Below, one piece after another: positions 24,755-31,580 of a stretch of 64,000 nucleotides of DNA. A program made the position numbers and the translations under genes. Origin of the DNA: Vampirovibrionales bacterium (GTDB lineage Bacteria > Cyanobacteriota > Vampirovibrionia > Vampirovibrionales > Vampirovibrionaceae); contig JADJRF010000001.1 of the NCBI GenBank assembly GCA_016712355.1, positions 61,315-125,314 on the forward strand, written 5' to 3'. A model generated the notes under the pieces. The model had not been told where the DNA came from and did not search any database. It saw nothing but the letters and a program-made list of their open reading frames with translations. Numbering within the stretch: the first letter of the stretch is position 1; every line of letters starts with the position of its first letter.

Positions 24755-25789
24755 ATGGTCAAGGTAATGGCGGCAAGCAAGATCGTTCTCCAGGATCGCC
24801 AGCACGCGCCGAGCGACCTGGGCGTGCTGTGGCAGGGCGCCGGCACCGACAGCGAGCGCGTGATCGAGTATGCGGGCCGGCTGTGCTACGCCTCAACGTC
24901 GCGTCAGGGCACGGCGCCAGGCTTCATCCAGCAACGCATCAAAGAGGGACACCTCGACGTGCTGGAACATGCGTGGGCGTCAGTGCTGCTGCCGGCGGAT
25001 GAGTTCGATCCGGCATTTTGGACGAAGTTCAACCGCTACCTGGAAATCCACTCGGATCATCCAGATGCACATCTGGTAAGCGCCAACCTGCGCGTCTGGC
25101 GCGAGCTGATGGAGAACGGCCACGCGTGGGAGCTTACGGGCGCGCTGGCGTCGATTGCCCCGTCGATTTTTCAACCGCTGGTCGAAAGCCTCCGTGCGCG
25201 CCAGCAGCATGTCGAGTTCGAGATCAACGTGCCGCCATTGCCGTCCATGCCGAGCAAGCGCGCCGGCGACGCCACCGTGACCTTTGTCATGGCAAACATG
25301 CCGACGCAGAACCTGACCTATGGCTGGTCGATGCTGCATCACACGGTGGCGACGTTCCTCATCGAAGGCGTCTCGCGTGCCCTGACGCATCAGCTTGTGC
25401 GTCATCGTTTGGCGAGCGTCTCGCAGGAGTCACAGCGGTACGTCGATCTGGAGAAGGGGCAGTGGCAAGCAATCGTGCCGCCGGCCATCGCCAACAACGT
25501 AGAGGCAATGGCTGAGTTTACGGAGTTTTGGTCTGTCGCCAAAGACAAGTACGCCAGGTTGCGCGACCTGGGTATACGCAAAGAGGATGCCCGCTTCCTG
25601 CTACCTAACGCGACCGAAACGCGCTTGTTGGTGACGATGAACCTGATTGGTTGGCGTCACTTCTGTAAGCTGCGTGCGGTGGACAAGGCGGCGCAGTGGG
25701 AAATCCGTGCAGTGGGCATGGCGATCCTGGAGTATTTAGCCGATCTTTCACCGTTTTTTGCGGACATGCTGGAGGACGCCGAGCAATGA
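24755..25789 (+). CDS. thyX: Flavin-dependent thymidylate synthase ThyX
   Basis: The ThyX signature RHRLASVSQESQRY lies at residues 216-229, preceded by FLIEGVSRALTHQLV and followed by RFLLPNATETRLLVTMNLIGW, both diagnostic. The enzyme makes dTMP from dUMP using FAD and methylenetetrahydrofolate. At 344 aa it is longer than the usual 220-250. Extra residues lie between the N-terminal EHAWASV region and the signature, as in some phage ThyX proteins. The stop overlaps the MazG-like gene, consistent with a nucleotide-supply pair. Confidence 0.93.
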   Translation: MVKVMAASKIVLQDRQHAPSDLGVLWQGAGTDSERVIEYAGRLCYASTSRQGTAPGFIQQRIKEGHLDVLEHAWASVLLPADEFDPAFWTKFNRYLEIHSDHPDAHLVSANLRVWRELMENGHAWELTGALASIAPSIFQPLVESLRARQQHVEFEINVPPLPSMPSKRAGDATVTFVMANMPTQNLTYGWSMLHHTVATFLIEGVSRALTHQLVRHRLASVSQESQRYVDLEKGQWQAIVPPAIANNVEAMAEFTEFWSVAKDKYARLRDLGIRKEDARFLLPNATETRLLVTMNLIGWRHFCKLRAVDKAAQWEIRAVGMAILEYLADLSPFFADMLEDAEQ

Positions 25790-26331
25790 CCGTGCAGCGT
25801 GGGGTGCTCACGAAGGTAACGGCGCCGGCTTCGGCGGAAACGTTCTTGCGCGACGCGGTGACGGCTGAGCAGGCAGTGCGTGAGCGCACGGTACACGCGC
25901 GTCCGATGCCGATCACCGGGCACAATATCGCCTTTGCCATGTCGGAGATGGCCGGCGAGGTGATCGACGCCATTATGCGCGGCTATCCTGAGTATGTGCG
26001 CAACAACGGCAAGCGCGTCGATCTGGAGCTTGAGGTTGGCGACGCGTTCAGCCAGATCGCGTCGGCGCTGATCACGCTCGACAATGAGCGCCCCACTTAC
26101 CACGCCGACATCACGCAGTACCTGGCCGCAAAGGTGAGTATGGCGCTGGCCGGCGCACAGATTATGTGGCAGGTAGGAAGCGGCGTGCAGGCGAAAGCCG
26201 GTCTCCAGGAAGCCGCGGCGTGGCTGCTGGAGTTGTGCCGGCATTTGGAGATCGACCCAGTGCAGGCGTTGACGCGCAGCCACGAGAAGACGCTGTGTAA
26301 GCATGACAGAAAGGGAGACGATTATGCTTGA
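25786..26331 (+). CDS. MazG-like nucleotide pyrophosphohydrolase
   Basis: ATGA overlap with thyX. The all-alpha NTP-pyrophosphatase pattern is visible: an EMAGEVIDAI helix, then DLELEVGDAFSQIASAL, giving the ExxE...ExxxD metal site. It may hydrolyse dUTP or other non-canonical NTPs and feed dUMP to ThyX, or lower alarmone levels like host MazG. The exact substrate cannot be read. Confidence 0.68.
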   Translation: MTVQRGVLTKVTAPASAETFLRDAVTAEQAVRERTVHARPMPITGHNIAFAMSEMAGEVIDAIMRGYPEYVRNNGKRVDLELEVGDAFSQIASALITLDNERPTYHADITQYLAAKVSMALAGAQIMWQVGSGVQAKAGLQEAAAWLLELCRHLEIDPVQALTRSHEKTLCKHDRKGDDYA

Positions 26332-26566
26332 CGAACTGAGCGAACGCGAGCAAAAGGAAGTTGCGTTGGCGCTGCTGTACTCGACGTGGTTTGCGCATGG
26401 CACGGCGGGGCACAACAGCTACATGACGCTGGCGAAAGTCGCACGGCAAGCCGGCTATCGCTGTAAATTTGACGGTGAGGCGCCGGTGCTGTACCGATAC
26501 GACGACAGCGCCGATGCAGTGTTTGAATCGCAGTCGGACGCCGCACGATCTCCGAAAGATGCGTGA
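26324..26566 (+). CDS. Hypothetical protein, 80 aa
   Basis: ATG after AAAGGGAGACGATT, overlapping the MazG-like gene by 8 bases. A helical N-terminus (LSEREQKEVALALLYSTWF) followed by HNSYMTLAKVARQAGYRC suggests a small helical bundle. No family recognised. Confidence 0.5.
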   Translation: MLDELSEREQKEVALALLYSTWFAHGTAGHNSYMTLAKVARQAGYRCKFDGEAPVLYRYDDSADAVFESQSDAARSPKDA

Positions 26567-26927
26567 GCATTCTGTCACGGTCGTCAACATCAAGACGGTT
26601 GGCCGGCAAAGCGGCGCCATCTACATAGGGCGTTCCATGCCGGGGATTACTGCTTCGGTTCTCGGCAATCCGCATAAGGCAGGGTATTGTTCTCGTTGCG
26701 GTTGTACACATACGCGTGAGCAGGCGTTGGAGTTGTATCGGGACTGGTTACGCTTTGAGTACCGAAAAGGAGGGGCTGTGCGCCAAGAACTGGAACGGTT
26801 GGCCGATTTGTCTGAAACGCAAGACCTGGTGTTGGCGTGCTGGTGCAAGCCGCTGTCGTGTCACGGCGATGTCGTCAAGGACGCTATCGCCGGCATTGTG
26901 AAGAAGCGAACCGAATCGACCGGATAA
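26559..26927 (+). CDS. DUF4326 family protein
   Basis: Start inside the end of the preceding gene. Shows the DUF4326 blocks: VVNIKTVGRQSGAIYIGR, LGNPH, the Cys-pair CSRCGC insert, ALELYRDWLR and LVLACWCKPLSCHGDVV. The family is common in phages; the C-terminal W-C-K-P-x-x-C-H-G-D motif suggests a metal or nucleotide site, but no activity is established. Confidence 0.82.
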   Translation: MREHSVTVVNIKTVGRQSGAIYIGRSMPGITASVLGNPHKAGYCSRCGCTHTREQALELYRDWLRFEYRKGGAVRQELERLADLSETQDLVLACWCKPLSCHGDVVKDAIAGIVKKRTESTG

Positions 26928-26939
26928 AGGAGCCGCTAC

Positions 26940-27341
26940 TTGGACAAGCAAGCATCGGAGTTGGCAACGCTGAAAGAGACGCTTGGCCGGCTGGAAGAAC
27001 AGCACCGTGAACTTGCAACGCACATCTTGCATGTCGAGACGATGTGCGCCGATATGCTCACCGTGGCAAAGGGACTGGTCGATTTGCTGTCGGAAGAACT
27101 GACAAGCAAGCCGGAGGGCGACGAGGTGTGGGTGGCGTTGCGCGTCGGTGCGCCTGGCAGTCAGTTCGAGTTATTGGGCGTCTTCCTGACCGAAGACGCC
27201 GCGGTGAGAGCCTGCCGGCGCACCTACGACATGGTGGGCAAGGTGACTTTGGGCACCGACTACGGGGATGCGATCCAGGCGTGGCCGGGCGCCTACTATC
27301 CATTGGAGAAAGAGGAGGTATCGAATGCAGCAGCCGAGTAA
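26940..27341 (+). CDS. Hypothetical protein, 133 aa
   Basis: TTG start after AAAGGAGCCGC. N-terminal coiled coil (LATLKETLGRLEEQHRELA), C-terminal mixed domain with VWVALRVGAPGSQFELLGVF. No family recognised. Confidence 0.5.
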   Translation: MDKQASELATLKETLGRLEEQHRELATHILHVETMCADMLTVAKGLVDLLSEELTSKPEGDEVWVALRVGAPGSQFELLGVFLTEDAAVRACRRTYDMVGKVTLGTDYGDAIQAWPGAYYPLEKEEVSNAAAE

Positions 27342-27513
27342 GCAAGAGCAGCCCGTCATCGCAACGATGGCAAAACCAGAAGTCGATCCAGTCAAGCGCC
27401 GCGAGTTGGCGGAAAGGCTGGCGGCATTTCTCAAGCAGGAAGCGGGTAAGGCTGGCGTGTTGGCGCCAGAGAAAGCAGGCGATCATGCTCAAGCGAATTC
27501 TGACCAGGGTTGA
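27325..27513 (+). CDS. Hypothetical protein, 62 aa
   Basis: ATG after AAAGAGGAGGTATCGA, overlapping the gene before it. Mostly one amphipathic helix (PVKRRELAERLAAFLKQEAG) with flexible ends. Overlaps the next gene too; likely a small accessory protein. Confidence 0.45.
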   Translation: MQQPSKQEQPVIATMAKPEVDPVKRRELAERLAAFLKQEAGKAGVLAPEKAGDHAQANSDQG

Positions 27514-28147
27514 GCCGGGCAACGAGCGGGATGTTGCCGAGCGGCTATTCGCCTGGCTCAACACACAAGACAACGAGGATACTCCGGTCAAAGGCGGGCG
27601 CGGATCGGGCTATTTCGCACCGCATTATGGCTTGCCTGGGCAACGCGGCGGGTCGGCGCCGCGTCAGACAAAGTACGAAGACGAGTTACCCAAGCTGCGC
27701 CAACAATGGGATGACGCCGACGAGCACTTGCTGCACAAGGTGATTGCCGAGTTCGGATTCACCTATCATCCCCTCGACGGCACGTCGCCAACCACTGGCT
27801 TTGCGTTGTCGCCGTACCGTGACCGCGAGCGGATTTTGGATGTCAAGACGTTGACGGCGGATGACCTGGAGCAGTACCTGATCGACAACGAAGACATCTG
27901 GTCGCGACCTAACCACTACTTTGGCGCCTGGTACAACACTGAGGACGGCAAAGTGTACCTGGACGTGTCGATTGTCGTGTCGGAGTCGGACGAAGCGGAA
28001 CGGCTATCCGCCAAGCACAAGCAGGAAGCGTATTACGACATCGAGAAGGGCGAAACCGTCTACGTTCGGGCACGCGGCGATGACGGCAAGAGTCTCTCAT
28101 TGGAAGCTGAAAAGGAGTTGCTACGCCTTGTCGAACTCTACCGCTGA
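27485..28147 (+). CDS. Protein with a glycine-rich GRGSGYF linker and unknown C-terminal domain
   Basis: 220 residues. Residues 35-58 contain VKGGRGSGYFAPHYG...GQRGGSAP, a Gly-rich motif like the GGxGSGHFGHxGRPGxxGGS linkers found in phage head-associated proteins ahead of variable effector-like domains. The C-terminal 140 residues (LDVSIVVSES...DDLEQYL) show no family I know. It lies outside the head module, which is unusual for this linker. An enzymatic cargo domain is possible. Confidence 0.5.
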   Translation: MLKRILTRVEPGNERDVAERLFAWLNTQDNEDTPVKGGRGSGYFAPHYGLPGQRGGSAPRQTKYEDELPKLRQQWDDADEHLLHKVIAEFGFTYHPLDGTSPTTGFALSPYRDRERILDVKTLTADDLEQYLIDNEDIWSRPNHYFGAWYNTEDGKVYLDVSIVVSESDEAERLSAKHKQEAYYDIEKGETVYVRARGDDGKSLSLEAEKELLRLVELYR

Positions 28148-28541
28148 CAACAAGGACAACGAACGTCGCGTGGTGCGCGTGGTGCTGAGCGCGCCGTTGC
28201 TGGCGCAGGTGCTGCGTGAGGATAGCCTGCTCCGGCTCGACGCCGGCATTCCGCCAGATGCGCGCTGCGTCGGCATCAACTACGATGCGCAGGGTAACAA
28301 CGTCAATGTCTTCTTCGAGCATTCCTCGTTTGCTGCGACTGACCCGGCGCAGTGGCCGCCGGCTGTCGCAGCGGAGGTTACGCTGGCCGGCGACTACGAA
28401 CAGGTGCTGCTGCGTCGAGTGTACGACGAATTTCGCGAAGAAGCTGACGCTATCGTGATGCGCACCGGGTTGACGGCGGGCGCCCACTACACGGCGCTGG
28501 CGAATGTGCTTGAGCGTAAAGGAGTAGAAATCGACCAATGA
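28128..28541 (+). CDS. Hypothetical protein, 137 aa
   Basis: TTG start after AAAGGAG, overlapping the preceding gene. A beta-rich N-terminus (RRVVRVVLSAPLLAQVLRED) and helical C-terminus. A GTG a few codons later is an alternative start. No family recognised. Confidence 0.45.
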   Translation: MSNSTADNKDNERRVVRVVLSAPLLAQVLREDSLLRLDAGIPPDARCVGINYDAQGNNVNVFFEHSSFAATDPAQWPPAVAAEVTLAGDYEQVLLRRVYDEFREEADAIVMRTGLTAGAHYTALANVLERKGVEIDQ

Positions 28542-28951
28542 ACTACAAGGACATTGCCGACAAGTGGCACGGCATCGATCACAAGATACCCAAGACGACC
28601 ATGACGCCGGAGCTTGCCGTGATCCTGGGCTTTGCGCGTGACGACGTGCTGGCGCTGGCGAACGTCATCACGGACATGGGCGAGGATATTCGCCACTTGC
28701 AGGCGACGGTGCGCCAGTTGACCGACGAATTGGAAGCGCGGCTGCCGGCTGGCGAGCGGTTGGCCGAGATCGTGGCGCGTTGGCAGACCCAGGATCATCC
28801 GCATTGGGAGCGGATGTTGGAAGACAGCGACGTGATCGATCAGGCAGACCGCGATCTGTCTTTTCTGTTGGCGGAACTAGAGAAGCGCGCCGACACCGAC
28901 AGGGAAACCGGCGCGCAACGCGTGCTGGTTTGGTCTGAGCCGGCGGTGTAG
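28538..28951 (+). CDS. Hypothetical helical protein, 137 aa
   Basis: ATGA overlap. Sequence is largely helical with a central coiled coil (EDIRHLQATVRQLTDELEAR). Last gene before the terminator at 28982. No function recognised. Confidence 0.5.
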   Translation: MNYKDIADKWHGIDHKIPKTTMTPELAVILGFARDDVLALANVITDMGEDIRHLQATVRQLTDELEARLPAGERLAEIVARWQTQDHPHWERMLEDSDVIDQADRDLSFLLAELEKRADTDRETGAQRVLVWSEPAV

Positions 28952-28981
28952 GCACCACTCCCTTTAACCCAATAGTTCTTT

Positions 28982-29014
28982 CACGGGCGGCATAGCTACA
29001 ATATGCCGCCCGTG
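28982..29014 (+). terminator. Rho-independent terminator
   Basis: CACGGGCGGCATA pairs perfectly with TATGCCGCCCGTG over a 7-base loop and is followed by TGTTTTTC. It closes the 19029-28951 unit. Confidence 0.9.
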
Positions 29015-29046
29015 TGTTTTTCTATGCACACAGGCATAATTCATTA

Positions 29047-29075
29047 TTGACATTTTATACATTGTGCGGTATCAT
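29047..29075 (+). promoter_or_regulatory. Sigma70-type promoter for the nucleotidyltransferase unit
   Basis: TTGACA, 17 bases, TATCAT, with TTGTGCGG before and TTTTT after the -10. Start codon 37 bases downstream at 29112. Confidence 0.8.
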
Positions 29076-29111
29076 TTTTGTATCAATAGGGAACAAAAAG
29101 GAGACCGCACG

Positions 29112-30461
29112 ATGTCCGTCTATGAAACCATCCGAGAAGAAATTGAGAGCGCCGGCGGGCGCGCCTACATGGTTGGCGGCAGCGTGCGCGACATGCTCTG
29201 CGGGCATATCTACAAGGACATCGACACCGAGGTGTACGGTATGTCCGCTGACGCCCTGGTGGGCGTCCTGGGGCGCTTTGGCGAGGTCAATACGGTCGGC
29301 GCCAGCTTCGGCGTGATCAAGCTGCGCGCCGGCGGCGAGGAGTTCGACTTCAGCCTGCCGCGCCGTGACAGCCGCGTCGGGGTGGGGCACCGCGGCTTTA
29401 TGGTCGAGGTTGACCACACGATGACGGTCTCGGAAGCGGCCCGCCGTCGCGACTTCACGATCAACGCAATCAGCGTGGATCGTGCCGGTTGCATTATCGA
29501 CCCCTACGGTGGGGTGGATGATCTGCGGGCGCGCCGGCTGCGCCACACGAGCGAAGCCTTTGCGGAAGACCCGCTGCGCGTGCTGCGGGGTTTTCAGTTC
29601 GCCGGGCGGATGCGTCTGACGGTGACGCGCCCCACGGCGGCGCTGTGCCGGTCGCTGATCAGGGAGTATCCCACGCTGGCGCGCGAGCGCGTGTGGGGCG
29701 AATGGGAGAAGTGGGCCAGCAAGAGCGAGACGCCGAGCCTGGGGCTGGAATTTCTGGTCTCGACCGGATGGGTAGCTCTGTACCCGGAGATCGCCGCCAT
29801 GCTGCGCGTGCCGCAAGACCAGGAGTGGCACCCGGAGGGCAGCGTCTACCTGCACACGAAGCACGTGGTAGATGCTGCAATGGCAATCGCACGGCGTGAG
29901 GGGCTGAGCGCGGAGCGTCGTGCGACGCTGGTCTTTGCGGCGCTGTGCCACGACATGGGCAAGCCGGCCACGACGCAGCGCAGTGAAACGTCTGGTCGGT
30001 GGGTGGCGCCTGGGCACGCCGAAGCGGGCGTCGAGCCGGCACGCCGCTTCATGGAGAGCATCGGTGCGCCGCGTGCGATGATCGAGGAGGTTGCCGAACT
30101 GGTCGCCTTCCACATGCGCCACATCGGGTTCACGGGCGGGCGTGCGGCGCGCCGGCTGGCCGCGACGATGAAGGCGACGACGCCCTACATGTTGGGGCTG
30201 ATCATGGAAGCCGATCACAGCGGCCGCCCCTGGACGGGCGAGTTCATCATGCCGGCGGACGGCGCCGCATTCGTGGCCGAGATGGACGCGGCGATGACGG
30301 CGGTGCAGCCTATCCTGATGGGGCGTCACCTGATCGCGGTCGGGATGCGTCCGGGGCCGGCGATGGGGCGGGTGCTGCGCATGGTGCATGAGGCGCAGGT
30401 CGAGGGTGAGGTGGCTTCGTTTGATCAGGCGCTGGCGATGGCAATGCGCCTGGCTGCATAA
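29112..30461 (+). CDS. cca: CCA-adding-type tRNA nucleotidyltransferase with HD domain
   Basis: 449 residues; start chosen at ATG after AAAAAGGAGACCGCACG. The class II polymerase-beta core shows GGSVRD at 22-27, DID at 36-38, RRRDFTINAI and EDPLRVLRG. A C-terminal HD hydrolase domain has LCHDMGKP with His280-Asp281. Cellular homologues add or repair the 3' CCA of tRNA, and the HD part removes phosphates. Possession by a phage fits tRNA repair together with the RNA ligase at 7441. Substrate choice (CCA, A or C adding) cannot be told by eye. Confidence 0.85.
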   Translation: MSVYETIREEIESAGGRAYMVGGSVRDMLCGHIYKDIDTEVYGMSADALVGVLGRFGEVNTVGASFGVIKLRAGGEEFDFSLPRRDSRVGVGHRGFMVEVDHTMTVSEAARRRDFTINAISVDRAGCIIDPYGGVDDLRARRLRHTSEAFAEDPLRVLRGFQFAGRMRLTVTRPTAALCRSLIREYPTLARERVWGEWEKWASKSETPSLGLEFLVSTGWVALYPEIAAMLRVPQDQEWHPEGSVYLHTKHVVDAAMAIARREGLSAERRATLVFAALCHDMGKPATTQRSETSGRWVAPGHAEAGVEPARRFMESIGAPRAMIEEVAELVAFHMRHIGFTGGRAARRLAATMKATTPYMLGLIMEADHSGRPWTGEFIMPADGAAFVAEMDAAMTAVQPILMGRHLIAVGMRPGPAMGRVLRMVHEAQVEGEVASFDQALAMAMRLAA

Positions 30462-30514
30462 TAATCCTACGGTCAGCCGTGCCGGGCGGCGAATCCCGGC
30501 GAAAGGAACGATCT

Positions 30515-31201
30515 ATGCAATGGGAATGGAATGACGGGATTGGGAGTCGGAGCCGACAGCCAGCGTGCGTGGTCGTACTTCCGAACGGGGAGTGCCACAG
30601 GTTTACCGGCGTCACGATCCCCAACGTGGCCGAGGTCGTCGGTGAAAAATTCGAGAAGAACGGCAAGTGGAGTAATTCCACCTACACTGTCTTGTCGCCT
30701 GATCGCAGCGCCATTGTTAGTTGGCGGCAGTCGTGGGAGGAAGGGTTGCATTGGCCGCAAGCGTACTGGCGCGATGCGATTATGTGGGTCAAGCAGCAAG
30801 CGCCGCTGGCGCGCGATGGAGCTATCGAGGCATTGATCCGCGCCGAGTGGAAGCAAGCAGCCGCAAAGTTCGACGCCGCCGCCGATGCCGAGGCGCGTAT
30901 GGGCGCGGCGCAAGCAGATCGTGCCGTCGTCATCGTCACCAAGCTGCCGCAGGTGGTCGAGTGGCTGCGCCGGAATGGGATCGAAGGGCGTGTGCTGGAA
31001 GCCGCCACGCCGGATCAGGTGCGCTATCAGGCGCTCTACGTCGCCGGCCAAATCTCGATGGCAATGGCGGCGGCGGCGCTGGAAGTGCTGGTCGTCGAGA
31101 CCCCGAAGGGGTCGAAGCCGATCAAGGAAATGAGCGCCGACGAGATGGAAGCGTCCGGCGCCGTCATCGTGCGCTACATTATCCAGAAAGTGACCAGGTA
31201 G
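30515..31201 (+). CDS. Csx16-like protein, candidate anti-CRISPR or ring nuclease
   Basis: 228 residues; ATG after GAAAGGAACG. Residues about 136-228 follow the Csx16 (Cas_VVA1548) layout: VVIVTKLPQVVEWLRRNGI, then a hydrophobic LYVAGQISMAMAAAALEV block and KEMSADEMEASG. Csx16 accompanies type III CRISPR systems and is linked to cyclic-oligoadenylate breakdown. A phage copy could blunt type III signalling. The match is by pattern only. The N-terminal 130 residues are of unknown type. Confidence 0.5.
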   Translation: MQWEWNDGIGSRSRQPACVVVLPNGECHRFTGVTIPNVAEVVGEKFEKNGKWSNSTYTVLSPDRSAIVSWRQSWEEGLHWPQAYWRDAIMWVKQQAPLARDGAIEALIRAEWKQAAAKFDAAADAEARMGAAQADRAVVIVTKLPQVVEWLRRNGIEGRVLEAATPDQVRYQALYVAGQISMAMAAAALEVLVVETPKGSKPIKEMSADEMEASGAVIVRYIIQKVTR

Positions 31202-31217
31202 CGAGAGGGGTGTTTGG

Positions 31218-31418
31218 GTGGACGATCAGATTGTGGTGAACTTCCACGGCAAGTTTCAGGTCATGCCGCGCGCCGAGTGGCGCAACGGCATGAAGGTGGC
31301 CGGCCCCGGCACGCTGGAAGAAATGCGCGTCGCTGCGCAGCAAAAGGCGAACGAAGCGGCGCGCAAGGCGGGTGCGCGGGTGGCGCACCCTTCAGAGAAT
31401 GTCTTCGAGGTGAAATAG
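31218..31418 (+). CDS. Hypothetical protein, 66 aa
   Basis: GTG start. A short beta segment (QIVVNFHGKFQVM) followed by an Ala/Lys-rich helix (EEMRVAAQQKANEAARKAG). No function recognised. Last gene of the nucleotidyltransferase unit, just before a very strong terminator. Confidence 0.45.
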   Translation: MDDQIVVNFHGKFQVMPRAEWRNGMKVAGPGTLEEMRVAAQQKANEAARKAGARVAHPSENVFEVK

Positions 31419-31433
31419 CGTCTTCGTCTGGCG

Positions 31434-31477
31434 ACAGCAAAAGCGGCGCACCGCATAGGGTGCGCCGCTTTTGCTGT
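31434..31477 (+). terminator. Long perfect-stem terminator between early and virion genes
   Basis: A 19-bp perfect stem begins ACAGCAAAAGCGG and ends CCGCTTTTGCTGT with a 6-base loop. It separates the early genes from the portal promoter at 31505. Confidence 0.85.
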
Positions 31478-31504
31478 ACGGCACAAAAAAATGCGAACGG
31501 TCTA

Positions 31505-31533
31505 TAGACATTACGAAAAGCAAGTGCTATGAT
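31505..31533 (+). promoter_or_regulatory. Promoter for the virion module
   Basis: TAGACA, 17 bases, TATGAT. It lacks the GG-TAT context of the early promoters, which fits a separately timed unit. Confidence 0.6.
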
Positions 31534-31560
31534 AACTCCAGGAATTTTTTTAGGTGCTGG

Positions 31561-31576
31561 TATTCCTGGGGGAATA
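31561..31576 (+). promoter_or_regulatory. Inverted repeat over the portal ribosome site
   Basis: TATTCCTGGGGGAATA, a 6-bp stem with the purine-rich ribosome-binding bases in its loop and 3' arm, ending 4 bases before the portal ATG. Folding would hide the site; compare 43545 and 49315. Confidence 0.55.
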
Positions 31577-31580
31577 TCCA

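Noticed and set aside
25739..25753. Full dispersed palindrome in thyX
   Set aside because: Only CGATCTTTCACCG is present; the left arm is degenerate, so it is at best a decayed copy.
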